From contig CAIWHP010000168.1 of the NCBI GenBank assembly GCA_903912445.1, positions 1 through 47,879 on the forward strand: a stretch of DNA of 47,879 nt, read 5' to 3'. The notes under the pieces were generated by a model. It had not been told where the DNA came from. It searched no databases and worked only from the letters and a program-made list of their open reading frames with translations. The position numbers were made by a program, and so were the translations under genes. Source of the DNA: an uncultured Lentisphaerota bacterium (GTDB lineage: Bacteria > Verrucomicrobiota > Kiritimatiellia > CAIQIC01). This document shows positions 1-7,967 of this stretch, in pieces (within the stretch, counting starts at the first letter, position 1; each line of letters starts with the position of its first letter).

Positions 1-121
1 CGGCCCAGAGCACCGCACAGAGGGTGACCATCTCGACGAACGCTTTTTCGTCGCGGGTGTGCTGGCGCGGATCGCAGGTCGGATCCGGCTGGGCGGTCGT
101 GGCATTGGTTGCGCTGCGCAT
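1..121 (-). CDS. partial hypothetical protein (N-terminus only)
   Basis: An open frame on the minus strand starts at an ATG (complement of 119-121) and runs off the left edge, giving 40 residues. The N-terminus is polar and includes the stretch DPTCDPRQHTRDEKAF, followed by the start of a hydrophobic segment (MVTLCAVLWA), so the full protein may be membrane-associated. No strong Shine-Dalgarno sequence precedes the ATG. The gene is divergent from the ABC permease. I do not recognise a family, and the fragment is too short to be sure that it is a gene. Confidence 0.4.
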   Translation of the reverse strand, partial: MRSATNATTAQPDPTCDPRQHTRDEKAFVEMVTLCAVLWA

Positions 122-323
122 GGGGCGAGTCTACCGGTGAAACGCTGCCGGCGGCAAGTTTTTCCAATGCTAAAACGGTAGGGCGCTGTTCCCCGCCGTG
201 AAAAGCAGAGGGCGCGCTATGGGAAAAGGGCCTGCGCCCTCGGCGTGCATCGCCTTGAGCCGGATTGGCACCGCCCGGCGCAATCGGCTTGCGCCGCGTG
301 CGCCAGCCGGTAGAATGCCGCGT

Positions 324-1292
324 ATGCGTTGGCGGCTCAAACAATTCGGTGCGCTCACCTGGCTCACGGCGCTGGAGGCCATGCGGCAGCCGGTCTTCCT
401 GCTGCTGCTGGCGGCGACGGTGTTCTTTATGGCCTGCCTGCCGCTGGTCACCGCCCATACGCTCGGCGAGGCCGAGCGCATGGCGCGCGACAGCGCGCTC
501 GCGCTGCACTTCGTCGTCGGGCTGGTGCTCGGCAGCTATCTGGCCTGCACCGCGCTCCAGCACGAGCTCCGCCGCGGCACGGTGGCCGCGGTCCTCTCCA
601 AGCCGGTCGGCCGCGTCACGCTGTTTCTGGCCAAGTTCGCCGGCATCGCGCTGGTCATGCTGCTGTTTTCCGCCACGCTGACCATCGCGACGATGCTCTG
701 TGCGCGCGCCGCGACGCCGGAGAACTTCGTGGACCGCTGGGCCGAGGCGCCGCTGCTGGCCAGCGTGCCGGTCGCGTTCCTGCTCGCCGGGCTGGTCAAC
801 TACTTCACCCGCCGCCCGTTCGTCTCGGACGCGTTCGCGCTGCTGGTGCTGGCGCTGGGCGTCGCGCTGCTGGTCTCCGGCTTTTTCGGCGAGGACGGCC
901 AGCTCGTCGCGTGGGGCCAGCCGTTGCCGTGGAAAATCCTGCCGGCGGGCGCGCTCATCGCGCTGGCGATCCTCGTGCTCGTGGCGCTCGCGCTGGTGCT
1001 GGCGACGAAGCTCGACGTCGTGCCGACCCTCTCCCTGTGCAGCGTCGTCTTCCTGCTCGGCTTGATGTCCGACAACCTCTTCGGCAAGCAGGCGGCCGCG
1101 AGCAAGCTCGGCGCCGTGTTCTACGGCGTGATCCCGAACCTGCAGCAGTTCTGGCTGGCCGATGCGCTCGCCGGCGGCGGCGCGATTCCGTGGGCCTATG
1201 TGGGCTCCGCCGCGCTCTATGCGCTCTGCCTCTTGGTATTTCTGCTCGCCACAGGTATGCTCGTGTTCCGGCGCATCGAGGTGAGCGCGTGA
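324..1292 (+). CDS. ABC-2 type transporter permease
   Basis: About 322 residues, mostly hydrophobic, with roughly six or more membrane segments. The first follows a short amphipathic N-terminus (LTALEAMRQPVFLLLLAA), the usual opening of ABC-2 permeases: a cytoplasmic lead, the first helix, then a periplasmic stretch. The segment HELRRGTVAAVLSKPVGR after the second helix is typical of the ABC-2 coupling region (kdREfGtiellLskPvsR), supporting the family call. It would form the membrane part of an exporter with a separate ATPase. No ATPase gene lies within the window. The frame is open upstream to 198, but the added residues are Arg/Pro/Ala-rich and unlike a leader. ATG at 315 or 324 is preferred. 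Substrate cannot be told. Confidence 0.8.
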   Translation: MRWRLKQFGALTWLTALEAMRQPVFLLLLAATVFFMACLPLVTAHTLGEAERMARDSALALHFVVGLVLGSYLACTALQHELRRGTVAAVLSKPVGRVTLFLAKFAGIALVMLLFSATLTIATMLCARAATPENFVDRWAEAPLLASVPVAFLLAGLVNYFTRRPFVSDAFALLVLALGVALLVSGFFGEDGQLVAWGQPLPWKILPAGALIALAILVLVALALVLATKLDVVPTLSLCSVVFLLGLMSDNLFGKQAAASKLGAVFYGVIPNLQQFWLADALAGGGAIPWAYVGSAALYALCLLVFLLATGMLVFRRIEVSA

Positions 1293-1432
1293 AGAAATGG
1301 TGAATGGTTAAGGGAACATAGTGGAAGGTGGATGCAGGATGGTGAAGGGAACATGCCGGAAAAGTGATGAGTTTTCTTTCTACTCATTAACCATCCGCCA
1401 TCAACCATCCACCATCAGTCCTTGGTTTCGGT
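1293..1432. repeat. low-complexity spacer with inverted halves
   Basis: The left half contains GGTGAATGGTTAA and GTGGAAGGTGGATG-like units. The right half (about 1383-1417) contains their complements, TTAACCATCC and repeated CATCAACCATCCACCATC-type units. The spacer could therefore fold back on itself. It separates the permease from the SPFH run. Its degenerate tandem style recurs in other gaps of the window. Confidence 0.5.
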
Positions 1433-3322
1433 ATGGACTCGCGTAACGAAAAACTTTGCTGGCTGGCGGCCGTGCTCGCTGCGGCGTGTCTGCTGCTGGC
1501 GCCGATTCTGCAGACGCGCACGGGCCTGCTGCTGCTGCCGGCGCTGCTGCCGTTCTACGTCTACGCGCTGGTGTCCGCTATCCTCGTCGCCGTGCGCCTG
1601 CGCCTGGCGCGGCTGGCTGCAGACGAGCAGCGCGAACTGGAACTCCTGGACAAGGAAACGGCCCACGGCGCACTCTTCGCCGCCGCACCGGGCGAATCCG
1701 CGCCGCTGGTGCAGGCGCGCAGCCGCGAGCAATTCGAGAAATGGTTTGTCCCTGCGGTCGCGCCGCTGCTCGCGCTCGGCTTCGGCCTCTGGATCTGGCA
1801 GCTCGCACAACGGTTCGCGCTGCCTGCAGCGACACCCGCGCAGCCGCTGATCGCCGCCGCGTTTCTCGCCGGCGAGGCGTTTCTGCTGTTTCTGTTGAGC
1901 CGCTTCCTCGTCGGCCTCGCCCGCGCCGAGCCGGGCCGCCTCCTGCGCGGGCCGGCCTTCGCGCTCGGGCTCGCAAGCTATGCAAACCTGGTCGGCGTCA
2001 TCGGCGCCGGCTGCGTGGAGGGCGAGTTCCAGGCCGCCGACAGGATCGCGACGGTGGTGCTGCTGATCCTGCTGGGCCTCGTCGCGGTGGAGCTGGCGCT
2101 GCGCGCGACCGCCTCGTTCTACCGCGGGCCGGGCCGCGCCGGGCCGCTCGTGGCCTACGAAAGCCGGCTCGCGGGCCTGCTGGCCGATCCCGCCTCGTGG
2201 ACGCAGAACATCGCCGGCGCGCTCGACTATCAGTTCGGCTTCCAGGTCTCCGACACGTGGCTCTACCGCTTCCTGCGCCGCGCGCTGCTGCCGCTCGTGG
2301 TGCTCAACCTCGTCGTGCTCTACGCGAGCACCTGCCTCGTCACGCTCGGCCCCGACGAGGAAGGCATCCTCGAACATTTCGGGAAGCCCAAGGCCGACGC
2401 GTGGCGGCTCGCGAGCGGCGCGCACTTCAAGCTGCCGTGGCCGTTCGAGACCGTCCGCCGCTATCCGACCAAGCGCATTCTCGCGCTCAACATTGGTTAC
2501 CACGCGGAACCGGGTGCGCCCCGTGAAAAGCTGCTGCTCTGGACCTCGCCGCACTTCGAGAGCGAGGACCAGTACCTCGTCGCCAGCCGCGCCGATGCCA
2601 GCGCGACCAACCGCGCCGCCGGGACGGAGGCCAGCGTGCCGGTCAACCTGGTCGTCATCAATATGCCGGTCGAATATCAGATCACCAATTTGTTCGCCTA
2701 CGCCTACGAGCAGGCCGACCCGCCGAAGGCGATGGAGCAGATCGCCGTGGCCGCGCTGACGCAGGAGTTGGCCGCGCGCGACCTGCTCGACCTGCTTGGG
2801 CCGGACCGCGCCGTGGTCGCCGGCGCGCTCAAGACGCGGATGCAGCAGGCCGCCGACCGCCAGCGGCTCGGCGTCCAAATCGTTTTCGTCGGGCTCGCCG
2901 GCGTGCACCCGCCGCTCGGCGTCGCGTCCGCGTTCGAGTCCGTCGTCGGCGCGACCGAGGAACGCGAGGCGGCCGTGCTGGCCGCGCAGGGCTATCGCAA
3001 CAGCACCGTGCCGCTCGCCTCCGCCAACGCCGCGCGCCTCGGCTCCGAGGCCACCGCCTACCGCGTCCGCCGCGCCGAGCTCGCGCAGGCCGAGGCGCAG
3101 CAGTTCACCCGCCGCCTCGAGGCCAGCCGCCGCGCCCCCGGCGTCTTCCGCAGCCGCGCCTACTTCGACACCCTGAGCGACGCGCTCGCCGGCATCCGCA
3201 AATACATCATCGCCGCCGAGTCCGGCCACGACGTGCTGATCTTCAACCTGGAAGAGAAGCTCAACCTCGACTGGATGAATCTCGGCGGCCCGCCGCCGGA
3301 GAAAAAAGACAAAGCGAAATAA
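1433..3322 (+). CDS. large SPFH/Band 7 domain protein with multi-spanning N-terminus
   Basis: 629 residues. The N-terminal ~300 residues carry several membrane segments (about 9-27, 33-54, 110-130, 140-160, 180-225, 283-303). An SPFH/Band 7 region follows: TLGPDEEGILEHFGKP, then the KLPWPFETVRRYP element typical of HflK-like proteins (usually hwplPwPie.v). The middle has a beta-rich section with VNLVVINMPVEYQITN, and the C-terminus is an Ala/Glu/Arg-rich helical coiled-coil stretch. SPFH proteins form membrane rings that modulate proteases or organise membrane microdomains. This one is about twice the usual HflK length because of the extra membrane domain. It is followed after 7 bp by a small membrane protein and then by HflC-like and HflK-like genes, so all probably work together. 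Confidence 0.85.
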   Translation: MDSRNEKLCWLAAVLAAACLLLAPILQTRTGLLLLPALLPFYVYALVSAILVAVRLRLARLAADEQRELELLDKETAHGALFAAAPGESAPLVQARSREQFEKWFVPAVAPLLALGFGLWIWQLAQRFALPAATPAQPLIAAAFLAGEAFLLFLLSRFLVGLARAEPGRLLRGPAFALGLASYANLVGVIGAGCVEGEFQAADRIATVVLLILLGLVAVELALRATASFYRGPGRAGPLVAYESRLAGLLADPASWTQNIAGALDYQFGFQVSDTWLYRFLRRALLPLVVLNLVVLYASTCLVTLGPDEEGILEHFGKPKADAWRLASGAHFKLPWPFETVRRYPTKRILALNIGYHAEPGAPREKLLLWTSPHFESEDQYLVASRADASATNRAAGTEASVPVNLVVINMPVEYQITNLFAYAYEQADPPKAMEQIAVAALTQELAARDLLDLLGPDRAVVAGALKTRMQQAADRQRLGVQIVFVGLAGVHPPLGVASAFESVVGATEEREAAVLAAQGYRNSTVPLASANAARLGSEATAYRVRRAELAQAEAQQFTRRLEASRRAPGVFRSRAYFDTLSDALAGIRKYIIAAESGHDVLIFNLEEKLNLDWMNLGGPPPEKKDKAK

Positions 3323-3329
3323 GTTCTCA

Positions 3330-3743
3330 ATGGAATCAACCGTCCAGAATGGTAGGTCGAAGCCGAAGGTGCTGAAGTGGTATTGCGCTTTCTGCGGACT
3401 CTCCTGCGTAATGTATATAATTCTCGTGGTACTGGGCATTGTCTTGATCAGTCAATTTTCCGAGCATGAGTCCTTTGAATCGAAGCTGATGGGCTGGGCG
3501 TTCTTCGTGGTAGGGGCAATTCTTTTTGTTCCCTATGCTGTAGCGCCTTTTTTACCACATAAACCGTGGAATTGGGTCTTTGGTCTGGTTTTGCTTGGCA
3601 TCAGTATGACCGGGACGCTTTGCCTGCCGATGGCCATTCCGATCCTTATTTTCTGGCTGGATCAGGAAACAAAACAATTTTTCGGGATAGGCAAGTCGCC
3701 GGCTGTACCGGTGGCCTTGCCGTGTTCGGAGAAGTCTCTATGA
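3330..3743 (+). CDS. small membrane protein of unknown function in SPFH operon
   Basis: 137 residues with three clear hydrophobic segments: around 18-42 (CMYIILVVLGIVLIS), 54-74 (MGWAFFVVGAILFVPYAVA) and 80-110 (WVFGLVLLGISMTGTLCLPM). The tail is polar. The family is not recognised. Its stop codon overlaps the start of the next gene in an ATGA (3740-3743), so translation is probably coupled to the HflC-like protein. Base composition is visibly less GC-rich than its neighbours, which may mean a later addition to the operon or simply a membrane-protein codon bias. Confidence 0.75.
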   Translation: MESTVQNGRSKPKVLKWYCAFCGLSCVMYIILVVLGIVLISQFSEHESFESKLMGWAFFVVGAILFVPYAVAPFLPHKPWNWVFGLVLLGISMTGTLCLPMAIPILIFWLDQETKQFFGIGKSPAVPVALPCSEKSL

Positions 3744-4645
3744 AACGCAACGTAGGCATGTTGATGTTCGGGCTGGTGGTGGCAGGGCTGCTCCTGCTGC
3801 TGCAGGTGCTGTTCATCGTGCGGCAGGGCGAGGTTGCCGTGCTGACCACCTTTGGCAAGCCGCAGCGCGCGCTGACGGAGCCAGGGCTCTACGGCCGCTG
3901 GCCGTGGCCGATCCAGCGCGTCTACAACTTCGACGCACGCCTGCGCTGCCTCGAAGGTGCGTTCGAGCAGACCATCACGCAGGATGGCAAGAACCTCCTC
4001 GTCGCCGTCGCCGCCGGCTGGCGCGTGAAGGACCCGCTGCGCTTCCTTGAGCGCGTCGGCGCCGAGGCGCAGGCGGAGCAGAATCTCGACGGGCTCATCC
4101 GCAACCACAAGACCGCCGTGCTCGGCCAGGTGCCGCTCTCCGCGCTCGTCAACACGCGCCGCGAGCAGCTCAAGTTCGACGAGGTCGAGCGGCGCATGCT
4201 CACCGCCGTGCAGGCCGAGGCGCGCGAGCGCTACGGCATCGAGGTCGAATATCTTTCCATCCGCAAGCTCGGCCTGCCGGAGGGCATCACCGCGAAGGTC
4301 TTCGAGCGCATGCGCGAGGAGCGCAAGGCGATTGCCGAGGGCTACCGCGCCGAGGGCGAAGGCGAGGCCATCCGCATCCGCGCCGAGGCCGACAGCCAGC
4401 GCGACCAGACGCTCGCCCGCGCCGAGGCCGACGCCAAGCGCCTGCGCGCCGAAGGCGATGCCGCCGCCGCCGAGTACTACCGCGAATTCGAAAAGAATCC
4501 CGAGCTCGCCATCTTCCTGCGCAAGCTCGAAGCGCTGGAGCAGACGCTGAAGGAGAAGTCCACCGTCGTCCTCGGCTCCGACACCGAGCCGTTCGACCTC
4601 CTCCGCAGCGGCGAATCGAAGGAAAAGAAACCCGTTCAGAAATGA
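3740..4645 (+). CDS. hflC: HflC-like SPFH protein (protease modulator family)
   Basis: 301 residues. A single N-terminal membrane anchor (about 7-27, LMFGLVVAGLLLLLQVLFIV) is followed by the SPFH fold: VRQGEVAVLTTFGKPQRALTEPGLYGRWPWPIQRV. The HflC hallmark is the helical stretch VFERMREERKAIAEGYRAEG with GEGEAIRIRAEAD after it. A coiled-coil rich in Ala/Glu/Arg and YYREFEKNPELAIFLRKLEAL complete the usual order. In Enterobacteria HflK-HflC caps the FtsH protease. Here no ftsH is in the window, and the partner is presumably the HflK-like protein at 4920. The start at 3740 is chosen because it places the anchor at the N-terminus and overlaps the upstream stop by ATGA. Longer frames to 3566 have no such support. 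Confidence 0.88.
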   Translation: MKRNVGMLMFGLVVAGLLLLLQVLFIVRQGEVAVLTTFGKPQRALTEPGLYGRWPWPIQRVYNFDARLRCLEGAFEQTITQDGKNLLVAVAAGWRVKDPLRFLERVGAEAQAEQNLDGLIRNHKTAVLGQVPLSALVNTRREQLKFDEVERRMLTAVQAEARERYGIEVEYLSIRKLGLPEGITAKVFERMREERKAIAEGYRAEGEGEAIRIRAEADSQRDQTLARAEADAKRLRAEGDAAAAEYYREFEKNPELAIFLRKLEALEQTLKEKSTVVLGSDTEPFDLLRSGESKEKKPVQK

Positions 4646-4667
4646 GCAGCAGCCGTCAGAGTTTTGG

Positions 4668-4785
4668 TAGGGACGCCGCGCCGCGGCGTCCGCAGGGTAG
4701 GGGCGCAGTCTTGCTGCGCCCGCGTCGGGCTTTTGCTGTTGCGCGGTTGGGTCTTGTGGCGGCCGGCGCGGCGTGCCGGCCCTAC
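4668..4785. repeat. REP/BIME-like composite palindrome bounded by GTAGGG/CCCTAC
   Basis: The element opens with GTAGGG and closes with CCCTAC. Inside are three hairpins. The first is GGACGCCGC/GCGGCGTCC (4671-4691, 3-nt loop). The second is GGGCGCAG/CTGCGCCC (4701-4721, loop TCTTG). The third is GGCCGGC/GCCGGCC (4761-4781). The second hairpin recurs identically at 33011-33031. This architecture is that of bacterial REP/BIME elements; no transposase for them is in the window. Confidence 0.65.
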
Positions 4786-4786
4786 C

Positions 4787-4836
4787 TTTTCCAATGCTTG
4801 GAAAAACCAGTTGTTCCTCTTTCCAATCCTTGGAAT
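4787..4836. promoter_or_regulatory. paired TTCCAANNNTTGGAA palindromes
   Basis: Two near-perfect palindromes, TTTTCCAATGCTTGGAAAA (4787-4805) and TTTCCAATCCTTGGAAT (4820-4836), have centres 32 bp apart. They lie between the HflC-like and HflK-like genes, about 85 bp before the latter's start. A dimeric DNA-binding protein could occupy both on one helix face; alternatively each could form a small hairpin. Three other pairs in the window have the same spacing. Confidence 0.6.
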
Positions 4837-4850
4837 TCGCGGGGCAGGTT

Positions 4851-4925
4851 AATGGCGGAGCGATTAGGATTAGGAGCAGGATTACGATTACGAGACTGCG
4901 GACAAATGACCAGTGACAAATGACC
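4851..4925 (+). repeat. degenerate low-complexity spacer (GATTA and AATGACC units)
   Basis: The stretch consists of variants of GGATTA/GATTACGATTA followed by ACAAATGACCA-type units. Closely related sequence recurs at 5942-6030. The ATGACC start of the next gene is itself one of the repeat units, so the spacer runs right into the coding region. Confidence 0.6.
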
Positions 4926-5948
4926 AAGGACACTGAACAACTTGATGCCGGTCAGCAGGCCCTCGGCGATGCGCTGGCGGTGAGCTTCCGCGCGCTGCGG
5001 CTGGTGATGCTGGCGCTGCTGGCGGGCTATCTGCTCTCCGGCGTGTTCATCGTGCATCAGGACGAGCGCGCGTTCACGCTGGTCTTCGGTCAGGTTTCTG
5101 GCGACGCCGCGCACCGGCTCAAGGGGCCCGGTCTGCACTGGACGTGGCCCAAGCCGATCGCCGAGGTGGTGCGCCTGAAGACGGAGCGCGTCGCGACGCT
5201 GACGACGGCTTCGTTCTGGCCCAAGCAGGACCCGCTCGCGAAGGACGCGGGCGCGCCGGAGCCGACCCTCAAGCCCGGCGTCGATGGCTGCACGTTGACC
5301 GGCGATGCGAACCTCATTCATTCGCGCTGGGCCCTTCGCTACACGATCAGCGACCCCGAAACCTTCGCGTTCGGCTGGCACGCTGCGGTGCAGGTGCTGC
5401 ACGACGAATTCGACCGCGCGATCCTGGCGACGAGCGCGCGGCTGCCGGTGGACCAGGCGCTGCGTACGAACGTCGAGGGCTTTCGCGCCGCGGTCGAGCA
5501 GTTGCTGCGCGAGCGCTGCGACGCGCTGCGCCTCGGCGTACGCGTGCAGGGCGTGGACGTGCTCGGGCTGACGCCGCCGCGACAGGTGGCGGACGCCTTC
5601 AACGCCGTGGTCGAGGCCGAGCAGGAGCGCAGCCGGCTGATCAGCGAGGCGCGCACCTACGCCGCGCGGCAGCTCAACGAAGGCCGCGGCCTGGCGTCGC
5701 GGCTGCTGGCGGAAGGCGCCACCTATAAGAGCCGGCTCGTCAGCCGCGTCAGCGCCGACGCCGACTACTTTCGCAAGATTTCCGTCGAGTACGCGAAGAA
5801 CCCGGACCTGATCATGCAGACGCTGCGGCAGGACGCCGTGCGCCGCGCGCTGGAGAAGGTCGACCAGAAATTCGTCGTCCACCGCAACACCAGCGGCCAG
5901 CAGGAGATCCGCGTGCTCGTCAGCCCGGAGCAGCCGAAGAGGAAATGA
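4920..5948 (+). CDS. HflK-like SPFH protein
   Basis: 342 residues with one N-terminal membrane helix (about 26-46, LRLVMLALLAGYLLSGVFIV). The SPFH features follow in order: VHQDERAFTLVFGQV, then GPGLHWTWPKPIAEVVRL (the HflK-type GpG.hw..P.P.. element), and a beta section ending at HSRWALRYTISDPETFAF (usually vqY.I.dp..yl). The C-terminal helical coiled-coil includes ADAFNAVVEAEQERSRLISEA, matching the HflK pattern of a conserved helix after the SPFH domain. It is probably the ring partner of the HflC-like protein. Separation from hflC by 274 bp of repeats is unusual for an hflKC pair. No better in-frame start lies ahead of the membrane helix. Confidence 0.82.
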   Translation: MTKDTEQLDAGQQALGDALAVSFRALRLVMLALLAGYLLSGVFIVHQDERAFTLVFGQVSGDAAHRLKGPGLHWTWPKPIAEVVRLKTERVATLTTASFWPKQDPLAKDAGAPEPTLKPGVDGCTLTGDANLIHSRWALRYTISDPETFAFGWHAAVQVLHDEFDRAILATSARLPVDQALRTNVEGFRAAVEQLLRERCDALRLGVRVQGVDVLGLTPPRQVADAFNAVVEAEQERSRLISEARTYAARQLNEGRGLASRLLAEGATYKSRLVSRVSADADYFRKISVEYAKNPDLIMQTLRQDAVRRALEKVDQKFVVHRNTSGQQEIRVLVSPEQPKRK

Positions 5949-6030
5949 AGAAGAACGATTACGATTAGGATTATGAGCAGGATTAAGAGTGAACGGACAA
6001 ATGACATGTGACCAATGACGACTGACATCC
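5942..6030 (+). repeat. degenerate low-complexity spacer (GATTA and AATGAC units)
   Basis: This spacer holds the same unit types and order as 4851-4925: a GATTACGATTAGGATTA-like block, then GACAAATGACATGTGACC and similar. The two copies bracket the HflK-like gene. It ends immediately before the ATPase start. Confidence 0.55.
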
Positions 6031-6031
6031 C

Positions 6032-7939
6032 ATGCTGATCAAACACCATGCTCATGAAGCCGGCGAGCCGCACGGACACTCCGCGCAGGGCTTGCTGGTC
6101 TGGATTTTCATCGGCACAGCTTTCGTGCTGAACGGGTTTCTGGCGCCGCATATCTTTAGCGACGATCCCTTGATCGGGCATATCTCCGCGGCCATCGGCG
6201 CGGTCATCCTGCTGTTGCCGATCCTGAAAACATCTGTCGAGGATTTGCTGCACGGCCACGTGCACATGAACGAGCTGGTCGCGCTGGCGGTACTGGCGGC
6301 GATGGCGCAGGGCGATTTCCTGACCGCGGGCGTGGTCGCTTTCTTCATGCTCATCGCGCTCGTCATCGAGTCGCGCTCCGCAGCCGGTGCGCACCAGGCC
6401 ATTGAGAAACTCATCCGCCTGACGCCGACGACGGCGCGGCGGCTCGACGAGAAGAACAACGAGGTGACCGTTCCCGCCGCGCAGCTCGCGGTCGGCGACC
6501 GCATCCGCGTGCTGCCCGGCGATGCGATTCCCGCCGACGGCGTGATCGAGCGCGGGCAGACGACGCTGAATGAGGCGACCGTGACGGGCGAATCGCTGCC
6601 GCGCGACAAGGGGCCGCAGGAAGAAGTTTTCGCCGGCACGCAGAACCTGACCGGCGCGGTGGATGTGATCGTCAAGCGCGTCGGCGAGGACACCACGCTC
6701 GGCCACGTCCGCAAGCTCATCCTCGCCGCCGAGGAGACGCGCCTGCCGATCATGCGCATCATGGACCGCTACGTGAGCTATTACACGCCGGTGATGCTGA
6801 TGCTCGCGGCACTGGTGTGGTTCTTCACGGGCGACTGGAACCGCGTGATCGCCTTGCTCGTCATTGCGTGCCCGTGCGCCGTGATTCTCGCGACGCCGAC
6901 CGCGATGGTCGCCGCGCTCTCCGCCGCCGCCAAGCTCGGCATCCTGATCCGCAACGTCGGCGATCTCGAATCGGCGGCGAAGTTGAACGCGGTGATTTTC
7001 GACAAGACCGGCACGCTGACCACCGGCAAGCTCGGCGTGGCGCGGCTCGCACCGCGCGAAGGCGTTACGCCATCGGTGCTGCTGCTCGCCGCCGCCAGCG
7101 CGGAGCGGTTCAGCAAGCATCCTGCCGCCGTAGCGCTGGTGGAACTCGCGCAGCAGACCGGGCTCGCGCTGCCGGAGCCGGCGGACTTCAAGGAGACGCC
7201 GGGGCAGGGCGTCGGCGCGACAGTCGGCGGACAGAAGGTCGTCAGCGGCCGTGCCACGTTCCTCAAGGCGCAGGGCGTCAGCGATGTGTTGCTCGCGCAG
7301 GCCGATGCGCAGGAGACGGAAGGCTTCAGCGTCATTTTCGTCGCCGCCGACGGACACTATCTCGGCTGGATCGGCTTCCAGGACCAGCTCCGGCCCGAGG
7401 CCGAGGCGAGCCTGCAGACGCTGGCCACGCTCAAGGTCAAGCGCATCGCGATGGTCACCGGCGACCGCACATCCGTCGCGCGCGCCATTGCCGCGAAGAT
7501 CGGCTGCCGCGAATTCAAGGCCGAGTGCCTGCCGCAGGAAAAGGTCGAGTATGTGCGCGCCGTCCAGCGCGAGGGTTATCACGTTGCGTTTGTCGGCGAT
7601 GGCGTCAACGACGCGCCCGCGCTCGCCGCCGGCGATTCCGGCATTGCCATGGGCGCGGCCGGCAGCGACGTGGCGATCCACAGCGCTTCCGTGGCGCTGA
7701 TGAGCAGCGACCTGCGCCGCGTCCCGACCCTGATCTGCATCTCGCGTAGCGCCCGCAGCGTCATCCATCAGAACCTCGGACTTGGCGGCCTGTTCATCAT
7801 CGGCGGCCTCGTGCTCTCCGGGCTCGGCCTGATGGGTCCGATCATCGCCGCCATCATGCACAATGCCGGCAGCCTGCTCGTCGTCATGAACAGCGCCCGC
7901 CTGATCCGCCTCGGCGATGAAGTCCCTGTGAAAACATGA
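6032..7939 (+). CDS. P1B-type heavy-metal translocating ATPase
   Basis: 635 residues. The signatures of a P1B ATPase appear in order: TGES of the actuator domain (185-188), the intramembrane CPC metal site (280-282), the phosphorylated Asp324 in DKTGTLT, the nucleotide-domain His363-Pro364 (SKHP) and GDGVND (522-527). The N-terminus is short and His-rich (HHAHEAGEPHGH) with no CxxC heavy-metal domain. The last helix contains His610-Asn611 followed by GSLLVVMNSARL; classical Zn/Cd pumps have an Asp near this position, so the metal is uncertain. Function: ATP-driven efflux of a transition metal. It lies 83 bp after the HflK-like gene, possibly in the same transcript, and 28 bp before apbE. Confidence 0.93.
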   Translation: MLIKHHAHEAGEPHGHSAQGLLVWIFIGTAFVLNGFLAPHIFSDDPLIGHISAAIGAVILLLPILKTSVEDLLHGHVHMNELVALAVLAAMAQGDFLTAGVVAFFMLIALVIESRSAAGAHQAIEKLIRLTPTTARRLDEKNNEVTVPAAQLAVGDRIRVLPGDAIPADGVIERGQTTLNEATVTGESLPRDKGPQEEVFAGTQNLTGAVDVIVKRVGEDTTLGHVRKLILAAEETRLPIMRIMDRYVSYYTPVMLMLAALVWFFTGDWNRVIALLVIACPCAVILATPTAMVAALSAAAKLGILIRNVGDLESAAKLNAVIFDKTGTLTTGKLGVARLAPREGVTPSVLLLAAASAERFSKHPAAVALVELAQQTGLALPEPADFKETPGQGVGATVGGQKVVSGRATFLKAQGVSDVLLAQADAQETEGFSVIFVAADGHYLGWIGFQDQLRPEAEASLQTLATLKVKRIAMVTGDRTSVARAIAAKIGCREFKAECLPQEKVEYVRAVQREGYHVAFVGDGVNDAPALAAGDSGIAMGAAGSDVAIHSASVALMSSDLRRVPTLICISRSARSVIHQNLGLGGLFIIGGLVLSGLGLMGPIIAAIMHNAGSLLVVMNSARLIRLGDEVPVKT

Positions 7940-7967
7940 GGGCACGTTGCGCGCGGCGAAAGTTCCG

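Noticed and set aside
198-323. Longer N-terminus of the ABC permease
   Set aside because: The extra residues are basic and low-complexity and would place 40 residues before the family's usual start.
1415-3439. Long minus-strand open frame opposite the first SPFH gene
   Set aside because: It is rich in Arg, Gly, His and Ala with no domain sense. It is the shadow frame of a GC-rich gene. The same holds for long antisense frames at 5765-8068, 10216-12771, 14350-16860, 21479-24137 and 24195-26624.
3566-3739. Longer N-terminus of the HflC-like protein
   Set aside because: It overlaps the small membrane gene by 170 bp and would bury the membrane anchor. The ATGA overlap at 3740 is more natural.
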